DNA of 64,000 nucleotides, from NCBI RefSeq assembly GCF_014644415.1, contig NZ_BMKQ01000001.1, positions 1,664,861 to 1,728,860 on the forward strand. The letters run 5' to 3'. Made by a program: the position numbers and the translations under genes. Below the pieces are notes generated by a model. It saw only the letters and a program-made list of their open reading frames with translations, did no database searches and was not told the origin of the DNA. The DNA comes from Marmoricola endophyticus. Its GTDB lineage: Bacteria; Actinomycetota; Actinomycetes; Propionibacteriales; Nocardioidaceae. This document shows, one piece after another, positions 31,638 through 40,870 of the stretch; position 1 is the stretch's first letter, and every line of letters starts with the position of its first letter.

Positions 31638-32710
31638 CAGTTCGCCGTCCTCTCCGCGTTGCCGCCGGTGAGCACGGAGGCGTTGCAGCGCTGGCCACCG
31701 CCCGGGAACGGGATCTTCAGGTCCGGAAGCCCGTCGACGAGCTTGACCGAGCCCGAGAGCTGGCACAGGTAGAAGTTGAAGAACGACCCGTAGATCGCCG
31801 TCCGGCCGATCTTGCGGAGCTTGATCGGCAGGATCTGCAGCTGCTTGTCGACCGAGGCTCCCTGCGCGTTGATGTTGCCGGTGACCCGCCGCAGCTGCTT
31901 GATGTCCTGCACCAGTCCGGGACGCACGTCCGTGACCAGGTCCGAGGTCTGGACCGCCAGCGACGAGATGCCGTCCAGCGACCCGAGGATCGCCTGGCGG
32001 TCGTCCTTGAGGCCGCCGATGAACTCCTTGAGCCGGAGGATCAGGCTGGTCAGCTCGCCGTCGCGGTTGGCCACCGTGGTCAGCACGTCGTTGAGGTTGG
32101 TGATCAGCTCGCCGATGACCTTGTCCCGGCTGGCCAGGGTCTGGGTCACCGAGGCGGTGCTGGCCAGGAGCTGGGAGACCGTGTCCCCCTCCCCCTGGAA
32201 GACCTGGATGACCTCGTACGACAGCTTGTTGATGTCGGCCGGGGTCAACGCGGCGAACAGCGGCTTGAAGCCGTTGAAGAGCACCGTGAGGTCCAGCGCC
32301 GGCTTCGTCCGCGACATCGGGATGGTCTGGTCGGTCGGCTGACGTCCGGTGTCCCCGACCCCCTCGCTGAGCGAGATGTAGCGCTGGCCGACCAGGTTGC
32401 GGTACTTGATGACAGCCTCGGACGACCTGGTCACCGTCGAGGTCTTGAGCACGTCGAAGGTCACCTCGGACTGGTTCCGGTCGTGCACCTCGATGCCCTT
32501 GACCTTCCCGACGCGCACACCGGCGATCCGGACGTCGTCGCCCTTCACCAGTCCGGTGGAGTCGGAGAAGATCGCCTTGTAGGTGGTCTTGGACCCGAAG
32601 GTGAAGTTGCCGATCACCACGACCAGCAACCCGGTGGCCAGCGCGGTGACGACCATGAAGACGACCAGGCGGGTCGTGTCGCCGGCGGTCTTCTTGTCCA
32701 GCAGCTTCAT
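31637..32710 (-). CDS. MCE family protein, MceB position
   Basis: 357 aa, ATG overlapping the MceA stop codon (ATGA). Anchor LVVFMVVTALATGLLVVVIG, MCE domain with GDDVRIAGVRVGKVKGIEVH, helical stretch (YEVIQVFQGEGDTVSQLLAS) and a C-terminal part with two Cys (FYLCQLSG, GQRCNAS) that may form a disulphide outside the cell. Confidence 0.92.
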   Translation of the reverse strand: MKLLDKKTAGDTTRLVVFMVVTALATGLLVVVIGNFTFGSKTTYKAIFSDSTGLVKGDDVRIAGVRVGKVKGIEVHDRNQSEVTFDVLKTSTVTRSSEAVIKYRNLVGQRYISLSEGVGDTGRQPTDQTIPMSRTKPALDLTVLFNGFKPLFAALTPADINKLSYEVIQVFQGEGDTVSQLLASTASVTQTLASRDKVIGELITNLNDVLTTVANRDGELTSLILRLKEFIGGLKDDRQAILGSLDGISSLAVQTSDLVTDVRPGLVQDIKQLRRVTGNINAQGASVDKQLQILPIKLRKIGRTAIYGSFFNFYLCQLSGSVKLVDGLPDLKIPFPGGGQRCNASVLTGGNAERTAN

Positions 32711-34005
32711 CGGTAGCTCACCTCCGACCCCCGGGCGAGCGGACCGAAGAGCAGCGTCGCGACGTCGCCGACCTCGTCGGCGGGACGGTCCATCGCCGGT
32801 GCCACCAACGACCTGACGACCGCCTTCTCCTGCGCGTTGCCGCCCACGACGACCTTGGCGTCGCCGTAGCCCGTCGAGGCGCGGTTCCGCGACGGGTTGC
32901 TGCGGAGGTCGTCGTTGTCGGTGGTGCCGTCGTTGAAGTTGGGGATCTTCTGCAACGGGTTGGTCGAGCTGTACGGAGGAGTCGGCAGTGTGCCGCAGTA
33001 GGGCGGGTTCTTCGCGCCGTACACGGGGACGTCGCCGGCGTTGTAGGTCCGGGGCTGGCTCGGGATCAGGTTGACGTTGATGTGGAACGTGTAGCCGCGG
33101 AACGTCGTGCCGAGCTTCGGCGCGATGTTGGCCAGCCCCTTCAGCAGGCACGGGAACTCGGGCGAGTACGTCTTCAGCAGGTCGACGGTGGGCCGGCTGA
33201 CCTGACCGACGCGGACCAGGTTGTCCTCGTTGTCGCTCAGGACGCGCTCGGCGGTGTTCGACAGGCCGGTGGTGCTGCGCAGGAACTGGCGCAGGCGGGT
33301 CTCTCGCCCCTCGAGGGTGTTCCCGGTCTTCACCGTGTTGCGCAGGGTCTGGGCCAGCGACGGGAGCACGTCGGCGTACGTGTCGGAGACGGTCGAGAGC
33401 TTGCCGAGGTCTTCGGTCAGCTGCGGCACCTCGGGGTTGATCCGCTTGAGGTAGCGCCCGAGCGTCACGAGGTTCTCCCCGATCGCGTTGCCCCGGCCCT
33501 CGAGCGCGGTCGCGATCGCGTTCAGCGTGTAGTTCAGCTCGGCCGGCTGGACCGTGCGCAGCAGCGGGTAGAGGTCGTTGAGCAGCTCCTCGACCTCGGT
33601 CGGCAGGACCGTCTGGGTGATGGTGTCGCCGGTGGCCAGCGCCGTCGACTCCGGGTCGTCCGGGACCTCCAGGCTGACGTACTTCTCACCGAACAGGGTC
33701 TTCGGCAGCAGCGCCGCCGTCACGTTCGCAGGGACGTCGCCGATCTGGTCGGGCTGGATGCCGAGCGTGAGCTCCGCACCGTCGTCCCCGTCGCTCTTCA
33801 TGTCCAGGACCTGGCCGATGATCTTGCCCCGGATCTTGATGTCGGCCTTCTCGGGGAGGTTCAGCCCGACGTTGTCGGTCTTGACCGACACCTTGTCGAA
33901 GGAGGTGAACTTCTGGTTGAAGATGGCGTAGACGAACCACACCGCCACCAGGAGCAGCACCACGAAGACCACGCCCAGCGTCCGCTGACGCACCATCTGC
34001 CTCAT
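32707..34005 (-). CDS. MCE family protein, MceA position
   Basis: 432 aa, ATG at 34005 overlapping the YrbEB stop codon (ATGA). Anchor LGVVFVVLLLVAVWFVYAIF, MCE domain with ADIKIRGKIIGQVLDMKS, long helical segment (LNYTLNAIATALEGRGNAIG) and a Pro/Asn-rich tail with two Cys (FPCLLKG, PPYCGTLP). First of six Mce proteins in the usual A-F order. Confidence 0.92.
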   Translation of the reverse strand: MRQMVRQRTLGVVFVVLLLVAVWFVYAIFNQKFTSFDKVSVKTDNVGLNLPEKADIKIRGKIIGQVLDMKSDGDDGAELTLGIQPDQIGDVPANVTAALLPKTLFGEKYVSLEVPDDPESTALATGDTITQTVLPTEVEELLNDLYPLLRTVQPAELNYTLNAIATALEGRGNAIGENLVTLGRYLKRINPEVPQLTEDLGKLSTVSDTYADVLPSLAQTLRNTVKTGNTLEGRETRLRQFLRSTTGLSNTAERVLSDNEDNLVRVGQVSRPTVDLLKTYSPEFPCLLKGLANIAPKLGTTFRGYTFHINVNLIPSQPRTYNAGDVPVYGAKNPPYCGTLPTPPYSSTNPLQKIPNFNDGTTDNDDLRSNPSRNRASTGYGDAKVVVGGNAQEKAVVRSLVAPAMDRPADEVGDVATLLFGPLARGSEVSYR

Positions 34006-34850
34006 CCGGCCAGCCTCACCGTCGTGCTCGCGCCCCAGATCGCCATGGACAGGAAGAGGTCGATGACGCTGACCGCGACGATCGAGGTCCGCACTGCGCG
34101 ACCCACCGCGACGCCCACGCCGGCAGGGCCGCCGGAGGCGGTGTACCCGTGGTAGCAGTGGATGAGGATGACGACCACCGCGAAGACGAGCACCTTGCCG
34201 AAGGACCACAAGACGTCGCCCGGTGGCAGGAACTGGTTGAAGTAGTGGTCGTAGGTCCCGCTGCTCTGGCCGAAGAAGGTCGTCACCGTCAGACGGGTCG
34301 CGAAGTACGACGAGAGCAGGCCGACGACGTACAGCGGCATGATCGCGATGAGCCCGGCGATGATCCGCGTGGTGACGAGGTACGGCAGCGACGGGATCGC
34401 CATGACCTCGAGCGCGTCGACCTCCTCGGAGATCCGCATCGCGCCGAGCTGCGCGGTGAAGCCGCAGCCGACGGTCGCCGCGAGCGCGATGCCGGCGATC
34501 AGCGGCGAGATCTCGCGGGTGTTGAAGTACGCCGAGAGGAAGCCCGAGAACGCGGCGGTGCCGATCTGGTTCAGCGCGGCGTACCCCTGCAGGCCCACCT
34601 CGGTGCCGGTGAAGAACGCCAGCGCCGTGATGACGCCGACCGTGCCGCCGATGACCGCGAGCGCACCCGACCCGAGGGTGGTCTCGGCCAGCAGGCGCAG
34701 GACCTCCTTCTTGTACCGGGTGACCGTGCGCGGCGACCAGGCCAGCGCGCGCAGGTAGAAGGAGAGCTGCTCGCCCAGGACGTCGAGGGTCTTCAGCGGG
34801 CGCTGGTACGTGGACCGCAGGGTGGAGGTGAGGTTGGCCATCGCGATCAA
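34002..34850 (-). CDS. MlaE/YrbE family permease, YrbEB position
   Basis: 282 aa from a TTG at 34850 that overlaps the upstream stop codon (TTGA); an ATG at 34841 is an equally possible start. Five to six membrane segments. The MlaE signature ISEEVDALEVMAIPSLPYLV lies near residue 145, where the permease contacts the ATPase. It forms the inner-membrane channel together with YrbEA. Confidence 0.9.
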   Translation of the reverse strand: MIAMANLTSTLRSTYQRPLKTLDVLGEQLSFYLRALAWSPRTVTRYKKEVLRLLAETTLGSGALAVIGGTVGVITALAFFTGTEVGLQGYAALNQIGTAAFSGFLSAYFNTREISPLIAGIALAATVGCGFTAQLGAMRISEEVDALEVMAIPSLPYLVTTRIIAGLIAIMPLYVVGLLSSYFATRLTVTTFFGQSSGTYDHYFNQFLPPGDVLWSFGKVLVFAVVVILIHCYHGYTASGGPAGVGVAVGRAVRTSIVAVSVIDLFLSMAIWGASTTVRLAG

Positions 34851-35632
34851 CCCGTCTTCGGCGGGACGAGCTGCATGTAGACCGCGCTCATGACGAAGTT
34901 CGCGACGAAGAGCAGCAGGAAGGTGATGACGACGGACTCGTTGACGGCGTCCCCGACGCCCTTGGGCCCGCCGCCGGCGTTCATGCCCTTGTACGAGGCC
35001 ACGATGCCGGCGATGAGGCCGAAGACCAGCGCCTTGACCATCCCCTGGTAGAGGTCGGGCAGCTGGGCGAGGGCGGTGAAGCTGGCGATGTACGCCCCGG
35101 GCGTGCCGTTCTGCAGGACCACGTTGAAGAAGTAGCCGCCCATCACGCCGACGACGCTGACCAGGCCGTTGAGGAAGACCGCCACCAGCATCGCGGCCAG
35201 CACGCGGGGCACCACGAGCCGTTGGATCGGGTCGATGCCCAGCACCATCATGGCGTCGAGCTCCTCGCGGATCTTGCGCGCACCGAGGTCGGCGGCGATG
35301 GCCGACCCCCCGGCTCCCGCGATCAGCAGCGACGTGGCGATCGGCCCCGCCTCGCGGACGATCGCGAGGACGGACGCGGAACCGGTGAACGACTGCGCGC
35401 CGAACTGCTTGATCAGGCCGCCGACCTGCAGGGCGATGACCGCACCGAACGGGATCGCGACCAGCGCGGTCGGGATGATCGTGACCGACGCGATGAACCA
35501 GGCCTGCTGGAGGAACTCCCGCAGCTGGAAGGGTCGGCGGAACAGCCCTCGGAAGACGTCGATGCCGAAGGCGAACAGCTTGCCGGCGGTGCCGACGGGG
35601 GCGAAGATCCGCGCCGAGGTCAGGGTGGACAC
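34847..35632 (-). CDS. MlaE/YrbE family permease, YrbEA position
   Basis: 261 aa, GTG start with GGAGGGTGAG upstream, 43 bp after the ATPase gene. Signature KIREELDAMMVLGIDPIQRL near residue 120 and the C-terminal GMNAGGGPKGVGDAVNESVV, a glycine-rich loop conserved in the family. Partner of YrbEB in the Mce lipid importer. Confidence 0.92.
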   Translation of the reverse strand: MSTLTSARIFAPVGTAGKLFAFGIDVFRGLFRRPFQLREFLQQAWFIASVTIIPTALVAIPFGAVIALQVGGLIKQFGAQSFTGSASVLAIVREAGPIATSLLIAGAGGSAIAADLGARKIREELDAMMVLGIDPIQRLVVPRVLAAMLVAVFLNGLVSVVGVMGGYFFNVVLQNGTPGAYIASFTALAQLPDLYQGMVKALVFGLIAGIVASYKGMNAGGGPKGVGDAVNESVVITFLLLFVANFVMSAVYMQLVPPKTG

Positions 35633-35675
35633 GTGCTCACCCTCCGATCGGCCGTGGGGCGGGGCGGCGCACTTC

Positions 35676-36629
35676 TCACGCTCCGGTGGTCATGGACATG
35701 TTCTCCTCGAACGAGCCCGGAGGCGGCGTGACGTCGTGCTCCTTGCACCAGGAGCCGGGGTCGCGCTGGCTGCGCCGGGGGATGCCGTTGGACGGCTCGA
35801 GCTGCATCGGGATCGGCGGCAGCGGCGGCAGGTCCTGGTCCTTCTCCGCCTCGAGCTCGTCGGCGTCCTTCTCCTCCGACATGCCGATCGGGCCGACCTT
35901 CTGCGCGTTGAGGAACTGACGCACCACCGGCTCCTCCGAGGAGAGCAGCATCTCGCGGGGCCCGAACATGGCCAGGTGCTTGTGGTACAGCAGCCCGATG
36001 TTGTCCGGGACCGTGCGCGCGGTGTTGATGTCGTGGGTGACGATGAGGAACGTCGCGTCGATCTGGGCGTTGAGGTCGACGATCAGCTGGTTGAGGAACG
36101 AGGTGCGCACCGGGTCCAGGCCCGAGTCGGGCTCGTCGAAGAGGACGATCTCCGGGTCGAGCACCAGACCGCGCGCGATGCCCGCACGCTTGCGCATCCC
36201 GCCGGAGATCTCGCCGGGCAGCTTGTCCTCGGTGCCGAGGAGCCCCACCAGGTCCATCTTCTCCATGACGATGTTGCGGATCTCGGACTCGGACTTCTTG
36301 GTGTGCTCGCGCAGCGGGAAGGCGACGTTGTCGTACAGGTTCATCGAGCCGAACATCGCGCCGTCCTGGAACAGCACGCCGAACAGCTTGCGGATCTCGT
36401 ACAGGTCGCGCTCGGAGCAGGAGGCGATGTCGGTGCCCTCGATGACGATGGAGCCCTTGTCGGGCTTGAGCAGACCGATCAGCGTCTTGAGGAACACCGA
36501 CTTGCCGGTGCCCGAGGGGCCCAGCATCACGCAGATCTCACCGGCGGGGATGGTCAGCGTGACGTCGCCCCAGATCAGCTGCTTGCCGAAGGACTTGCTG
36601 AGGCCGTCGACCACGATCTCCACGCCCAT
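35676..36629 (-). CDS. Mce transporter ATPase (MceG/Mkl-like)
   Basis: 317 aa, ATG start with GAAGGAGATC upstream. Walker A MLGPSGTGKSVFLKTLIGLL near residue 35, Q-loop VLFQDGAMFGSMNLYDNVAF, signature ISGGMRKRAGIARGL near 142, Walker B IVLFDEPDSGLDPVR and the H-loop IVTHDINTARTV. The C-terminal about 75 residues after QFLNAQKVGPIGMSEE are the MceG extension needed for permease binding in mycobacteria. First gene of the eleven-gene operon. In M. tuberculosis the orthologue mkl also lies near rplL. Confidence 0.93.
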   Translation of the reverse strand: MGVEIVVDGLSKSFGKQLIWGDVTLTIPAGEICVMLGPSGTGKSVFLKTLIGLLKPDKGSIVIEGTDIASCSERDLYEIRKLFGVLFQDGAMFGSMNLYDNVAFPLREHTKKSESEIRNIVMEKMDLVGLLGTEDKLPGEISGGMRKRAGIARGLVLDPEIVLFDEPDSGLDPVRTSFLNQLIVDLNAQIDATFLIVTHDINTARTVPDNIGLLYHKHLAMFGPREMLLSSEEPVVRQFLNAQKVGPIGMSEEKDADELEAEKDQDLPPLPPIPMQLEPSNGIPRRSQRDPGSWCKEHDVTPPPGSFEENMSMTTGA

Positions 36630-36828
36630 GTGCGGATCTCCTTCGGGTGGGGTTCGGGCCGACCGTGCCGGCCGCTGTGCGGTGCGTCATGTGTCGGCAG
36701 TCACTCAACGACCAGCGGTGCGTTGGGTTACGTGCCAGTACGCCGGGTGAACTGTACGTCACGCGGTGTCACCGGTCACATGGATGGCGCACTCCGTGGC
36801 ACTCCGGTTCCGCCCTCCGGACGCACGA

Positions 36829-36861
36829 CGGCCGCCCCACCCGGGACGGGTGGGGCGGCCG
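36829..36861 (-). terminator. Terminator after rplL
   Basis: Perfect 14-bp stem (CGGCCGCCCCACCC and complement) with a 5-nt loop, 21 bp after the rplL stop codon. It separates rplJL from the Mce operon; the Mce promoter should lie in 36630-36828. Confidence 0.8.
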
Positions 36862-36881
36862 GCGTACGACTCAGGAGAGCG

Positions 36882-37274
36882 TCACTTGAGGGTGACGGTG
36901 GCCCCGGCGCCCTCGAGGGCCTCCTTGGCCTTCTCCGCGGTCTCCTTGTTGGCCTTCTCCAGGATGGCCTTGGGAGCGGACTCGACCAGCTCCTTGGCCT
37001 CCTTCAGCCCGAGGCTGGTCAGGCCGCGGACCTCCTTGATGACGTTGATCTTCTTGTCGCCGGCGGACTCGAGGACGACGTCGAACTCGTCCTGCTCGGC
37101 GGCGTCGCCGCCGGCCTCGCCGCCACCGGCGGCGGCCGGCGCGGCAGCGGCCGCGACCGGGGCGGCCGCGGTGACGCCGAAGGTGTCCTCGAACTGCTTC
37201 ACGAACTCGCTGAGCTCAAGGAGAGTCATCTCCTTGAAGGCGTCCAGGAGCTCGTCGGTGCTGAGCTTCGCCAT
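36882..37274 (-). CDS. rplL: 50S ribosomal protein L7/L12
   Basis: 130 aa from an ATG at 37274, preceded by GAAAGGG at 9 nt; a nearer-upstream ATG would add three residues. L7/L12 forms the flexible stalk that recruits translation factors. N-terminal dimerisation helices ([20 protein letters not shown]), Ala-rich hinge near residues 37-55 and a C-terminal factor-binding domain with [16 protein letters not shown]. Confidence 0.98.
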   Translation of the reverse strand: MAKLSTDELLDAFKEMTLLELSEFVKQFEDTFGVTAAAPVAAAAAPAAAGGGEAGGDAAEQDEFDVVLESAGDKKINVIKEVRGLTSLGLKEAKELVESAPKAILEKANKETAEKAKEALEGAGATVTLK

Positions 37275-37356
37275 GAGTGGCATCCCTTTCGGTTGGTGCG
37301 CCGCCGGGGTGGTCCGAGCGGCAGGTGGTGTCGTGCTCGCGGACGAGCAGAGGCCC

Positions 37357-38007
37357 TCAGGCCTCGGGGGTCTCCTCGGCAGCTGCTGCCTCGGTGGAGT
37401 CCGTGGACTCCTCGGTGGCCTCGGGGGCCTGGGCGGCCTCCGCCGGCTCGGCGGCTGCCGGCTCGCCGGCGCCACCTCCCAGCACCGACGGGTCCTCCTC
37501 GGCCTTCGCCTGCAGCGCGCCGGCGGTGCGGGCGAACTGCGAGAGCGGGGCGTTGAGGAGGTAGACGGCCTGGCTGAGCGAGGCCAGCATCGCGCCGGCC
37601 AGCTTCCCCAGGAGCACCTCGCGGGACTCCAGGTCGGCCAGCTTGGCGATCGCCGCCGGGTCCATCGGGGCCCCGTCGACGTACCCGCCCTTGATGATCA
37701 GGGCGGGGTTGGCCTTGGCGAAGTCACGCAGACCCTTGGCCGCCTCCACGACGTCACCGGAGATGAAGGCGATGGCGGTCGGTCCGGCCAGCAGGTCGTC
37801 GAAGCCGTCGACGCCCGCCTCCTTGGCCGCGATGCGGGTGAGCGTGTTCTTGACCACGGCGTACTCGGCGTTGCCGCTGAGCGAGCGCCGCAGCTCCTGC
37901 AGCTGCTTGACGGAGAGTCCGCGGTAGTCGGTCAGGACAGCGCCGGCGGAGTCGTTGAACTGCTCGACGATCTCCGAGACGTCAGCCGTCTTGTCTGGCC
38001 GCGCCAT
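37357..38007 (-). CDS. rplJ: 50S ribosomal protein L10
   Basis: 216 aa from an ATG at 38007 with GGAAGGAGA upstream. L10 anchors L7/L12 dimers to 23S rRNA at the stalk base. N-terminal RNA-binding domain ([39 protein letters not shown]), then the stalk helix. The last about 40 residues are an Ala/Glu-rich tail, longer than in E. coli. 82 bp before rplL. Confidence 0.97.
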   Translation of the reverse strand: MARPDKTADVSEIVEQFNDSAGAVLTDYRGLSVKQLQELRRSLSGNAEYAVVKNTLTRIAAKEAGVDGFDDLLAGPTAIAFISGDVVEAAKGLRDFAKANPALIIKGGYVDGAPMDPAAIAKLADLESREVLLGKLAGAMLASLSQAVYLLNAPLSQFARTAGALQAKAEEDPSVLGGGAGEPAAAEPAEAAQAPEATEESTDSTEAAAAEETPEA

Positions 38008-38313
38008 GGGTCTCCTTCCGTTCACGTACGGGCACGCACAGCGCAGCTGCGCACACCCACCCCCGGCAGGGTGCCGGGCGGGTCACCTCGGATCAGCGCC
38101 GCAGAACGAAAGAACGTCCTGGGCACAGGGCCTCAGGACGTCGTGCCGACCGGGTCGGCGTCAGTACTGCTCCCTGCGCAGGCCGCCCGCGGTTGCGGGA
38201 CCTTCGTCCACCCGGAGGTGGGACCGGCGGTCTTCGGTAACAGACGAGAGTGTGCCAGCCGCCGGCCGCGCCTGCCAAATCGGGCTCGGCGCGGTCGGCG
38301 GCAGCACCTGGAC
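38008..38313 (-). promoter_or_regulatory. rplJ upstream region with hairpins (candidate L10 leader)
   Basis: 306 bp without a gene. On the minus strand it holds an 8-bp stem from ACGTCCTG/CAGGACGT (about 38106-38133), a strong hairpin at 38055-38083 (arms containing CCCGGCA/TGCCGGG) and a palindrome GCGCAGCTGCGC at 38041-38052, all before the rplJ ribosome site. L10-L7/L12 autoregulates through such leaders in other bacteria. Assignment to that class is inference. Confidence 0.4.
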
Positions 38314-39150
38314 TCAGCCGGACAGCCCGGGCACCGAGGACTTCGTCGTCGTCTGCCCGGCCGGCGGGGCGGAGACGGAGACGTCGTCGCCGAAGTCACT
38401 GAAGGTCACCGATGTCTCGGTCTTGACGTTGCGCACCGCGATGCTCGACTCCAGTCGGCGCAGCAGGTCGTCGTCGTCGACGTTGACGGTGTACGTCAGC
38501 GTGTCCGGCAGCTCCTTGGCCAGGGTCTCGGGGAAGCCGATCGCGGCGCCGTACGCCGCACCGGGGACCTCGACCTCGTACGCCCTGGTCGCGGTGCCGT
38601 CGATCTCCTCGGTCCCCTTCGGCGTCACCGACGTCGCCTTGCTCAGCGCCTTCAGCTGCTGGGAGGGGTCGCTGTTCCCGCCGAGCTGACCCAGGAGGGC
38701 TCCGATGCCGGACTTCGCCTTCGGGTCGATCTTCAGCCACTTGCCACCCGGGACGAGCGCTGCGGACTTCAGGTAGTAGACACCGTCGACGATCCGGGTC
38801 TGGACCTCCTGACCGGCGACCGTCGAGGTCGAGTCCACGAGCGGGGTCGACCCGGAGAGGTCGACCTTGCCCTCACCCTTCGTGGCCTGCCCTGCGGCCG
38901 TGCCCTGGAGCGTGAAGGTGAACGACCCGGCCTTGTCGATCGCCGAGGACAGCCGGTCGCCGAGGTCGGACTTCGTGAGCGGCTCGGAGCTGCTCGAGCT
39001 GCCGGAGCTGCTGGAGCTGCTCGACGCCGAGGAGGTGGAGTCGCCGCCGGACCCTCCGCACGCGGCGGTGGCGGTCAGCGCGACGGCGAGCGTCGCACCG
39101 CCGAGCGCGCGGGCGAGGCGACGGCGGGCATGGGTCTGGTCGTGGCGCAT
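38314..39150 (-). CDS. LppX/LprG-like lipoprotein
   Basis: 278 aa, ATG start. Lipoprotein signal peptide with lipobox ATAAC, lipidated Cys31, then a Ser-rich linker (residues about 37-56). The rest resembles the LppX_LprAFG domain, an open beta-half-barrel that carries triacylated lipids across the periplasm: KAGSFTFTLQGTAAGQ, VDGVYYLKSAALVPGGKWLK and ELPDTLTYTVNVDDDDLL. It probably shuttles or monitors membrane lipids. It lies between rplA and rplJ, behind the rplA terminator, so it is likely separately transcribed. Confidence 0.82.
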   Translation of the reverse strand: MRHDQTHARRRLARALGGATLAVALTATAACGGSGGDSTSSASSSSSSSGSSSSSEPLTKSDLGDRLSSAIDKAGSFTFTLQGTAAGQATKGEGKVDLSGSTPLVDSTSTVAGQEVQTRIVDGVYYLKSAALVPGGKWLKIDPKAKSGIGALLGQLGGNSDPSQQLKALSKATSVTPKGTEEIDGTATRAYEVEVPGAAYGAAIGFPETLAKELPDTLTYTVNVDDDDLLRRLESSIAVRNVKTETSVTFSDFGDDVSVSAPPAGQTTTKSSVPGLSG

Positions 39151-39204
39151 GGGGTCCCCCCTGAGGAATCGGTTGAGGGACTGTCTAGCAAAGTCCGGGG
39201 AAGG

Positions 39205-39249
39205 GACGACGGCCCGGCCACCCCTGTGCGGGGTGACCGGGCCGTCGTC
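39205..39249 (-). terminator. Terminator after rplA
   Basis: 20-bp stem with a 5-nt loop. One position pairs as U-G only in the minus-strand RNA (C-A on the plus strand), supporting minus-strand use. 14 bp after the rplA stop codon. Confidence 0.85.
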
Positions 39250-39263
39250 CGTCGCGAGGAGGC

Positions 39264-39977
39264 TCAGGCCTCGTCGGTCTCCGCGAGGTTGCGGGTGCGG
39301 TTCGGGTCGACCTGGACGCCGGGACCCATCGTCGTGGAGAGCGTGACCTTCTTGATGTAGCGGCCCTTGGAGCTGGACGGCTTGAGCCGCAGCACCTCCT
39401 CCAGCGCGGCAGCGTAGTTCTCCGCGAGCTGCACCTCGGTGAACGACGACTTGCCGATCATGAAGTGCAGGTTGGCGTGCCGGTCGACGCGGAACTCGAT
39501 CTTGCCGCCCTTGATGTCGGTGACGGCCTTGGCCGGGTCCGGGGTGACCGTGCCGGTCTTCGGGTTCGGCATCAGGCCCCGGGGGCCGAGCACCCGGCCC
39601 AGACGGCCGACCTTGCCCATCAGGTCCGGGGTCGCGACCACGGCGTCGAAGTCGAGGTAGCCGCCGCTGACCTTCTCGATCAGCTCGTCGCCACCGACCT
39701 CGTCGGCGCCGGCCTCGAGAGCCGCGGTGGCCTTGTCACCGACCGCGAAGACGAGCACCCGCGCGGTCTTGCCGGTGCCGTGGGGCAGGTTGACGGTGCC
39801 GCGCACCATCTGGTCGGCCTTGCGCGGGTCGACGCCCAGCCTCATGGCCACGTCGACGGACTCGTCGAACTTCTTGGTCGCGCCGCCCTTGGCGATCTTG
39901 ATCGCGGCGAGGGGGGCGTACAGCTCATCGGCGTCGAACGCCTCGGCCGCTGCTCGGTAGGTCTTGCTGCGCTGCAT
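39264..39977 (-). CDS. rplA: 50S ribosomal protein L1
   Basis: 237 aa, ATG start. L1 binds 23S rRNA at the mobile stalk and helps release E-site t[23 protein letters not shown] near residue 60, [20 protein letters not shown] near 130 and the C-terminal [12 protein letters not shown] are classic. 197 bp after rplK, with a non-coding, repeat-like spacer. Confidence 0.98.
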   Translation of the reverse strand: MQRSKTYRAAAEAFDADELYAPLAAIKIAKGGATKKFDESVDVAMRLGVDPRKADQMVRGTVNLPHGTGKTARVLVFAVGDKATAALEAGADEVGGDELIEKVSGGYLDFDAVVATPDLMGKVGRLGRVLGPRGLMPNPKTGTVTPDPAKAVTDIKGGKIEFRVDRHANLHFMIGKSSFTEVQLAENYAAALEEVLRLKPSSSKGRYIKKVTLSTTMGPGVQVDPNRTRNLAETDEA

Positions 39978-40174
39978 GGTGAGTTCCTTCAGCTAGTGAT
40001 GGCTGTACGGGTGTGGTCGACGGACCAGCGCGGTCCTGCCACGGGGTGGATCTATCTTGCGTACGCGATCGGTTTCGACGCGCTTCGCCCGATTCCTCGC
40101 TTCGCTCGGTCTCGTGCGCCGCTGCTCAACCTTCGCGCTTCTTCTCGGCCCTCGCGAGCTCGGACCGAGCGCGC

Positions 40175-40603
40175 TCAGTCCGTGGTGACGCCCATCGAGC
40201 GGGCGGTGCCCTCGACGATGCGCATCGCCTGCTCGACGCTGTTCGCGTTGAGGTCGGGCAGCTTGGTGGTCGCGATCTCGCGGACCTGGTCCTTGGTGAG
40301 CTTGCCGACCTTCTGGCTGTGCGGCAGGCCGGAGCCCTTCGACAGGCCGGCGGCCTTCTTGATCAGCTCGGCGGCCGGCGGCGTCTTCGTGACGAAGCTG
40401 AACGTCCGGTCCTCGAAGATGGTGATCTCGACGGGGATGACGTTGCCGCGCATCGCCTCGGTCTCGGCGTTGTACGCCTTGCAGAACTCCATGATGTTCA
40501 CGCCGTGCGGACCGAGGGCGGTACCGACCGGCGGTGCCGGCGTCGCGGCACCGGCCTGCAGCTGGACCTTGACCAGTGCGGCGATCTTCTTCTTGGGAGG
40601 CAT
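40175..40603 (-). CDS. rplK: 50S ribosomal protein L11
   Basis: 142 aa, ATG start. L11 forms the GTPase-associated centre and is needed for RelA activation. N-terminal thiostrepton-contact region [20 protein letters not shown] with the key prolines, then the C-terminal RNA-binding domain with [18 protein letters not shown]. 262 bp after nusG. Confidence 0.98.
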   Translation of the reverse strand: MPPKKKIAALVKVQLQAGAATPAPPVGTALGPHGVNIMEFCKAYNAETEAMRGNVIPVEITIFEDRTFSFVTKTPPAAELIKKAAGLSKGSGLPHSQKVGKLTKDQVREIATTKLPDLNANSVEQAMRIVEGTARSMGVTTD

Positions 40604-40753
40604 TGATCTTCCTTCTCTCGTGTGGTCATGACGGGGACTGCGCCCCTGCCACGTGGTGCGGTGTGGTGCTGGTCGTGCTCCCCGGAGGTCGAGACCCGGG
40701 GTGGTACGTGGGTGGTGCTGGTGGTGCCTGTCGTGCGGTCAACGGCGGTGTGT

Positions 40754-40774
40754 CACCGCTTGGCGGATCTCGAC
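40754..40774. repeat. Diverged relative of the rpoC-downstream repeat
   Basis: CACCG then GGCGGATCTCGAC in the nusG-rplK gap matches the core CACCG-TCTCGTGGATCTCGAC of the repeats at 15151-15371 with a few changes. A weaker match (CCACGGGGTGGATCT) lies at 40039-40053 in the rplK-rplA gap. Confidence 0.35.
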
Positions 40775-40839
40775 AGGTGGCACTGGCCTGCTTGCTTCGC
40801 TGCGCAGGTCAGTCGACACCGCTCGATCATGAGCGCTGG

Positions 40840-40870
40840 TGTGACGCCCGAGCTCCGCTCGGGCGTCACA
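40840..40870 (-). terminator. Hairpin overlapping the nusG stop codon
   Basis: Perfect 14-bp stem (TGTGACGCCCGAGC and complement) with a 3-nt loop. The upstream arm on the minus strand contains the nusG stop codon. It may terminate or attenuate transcription between secE-nusG and rplKA. Confidence 0.65.
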
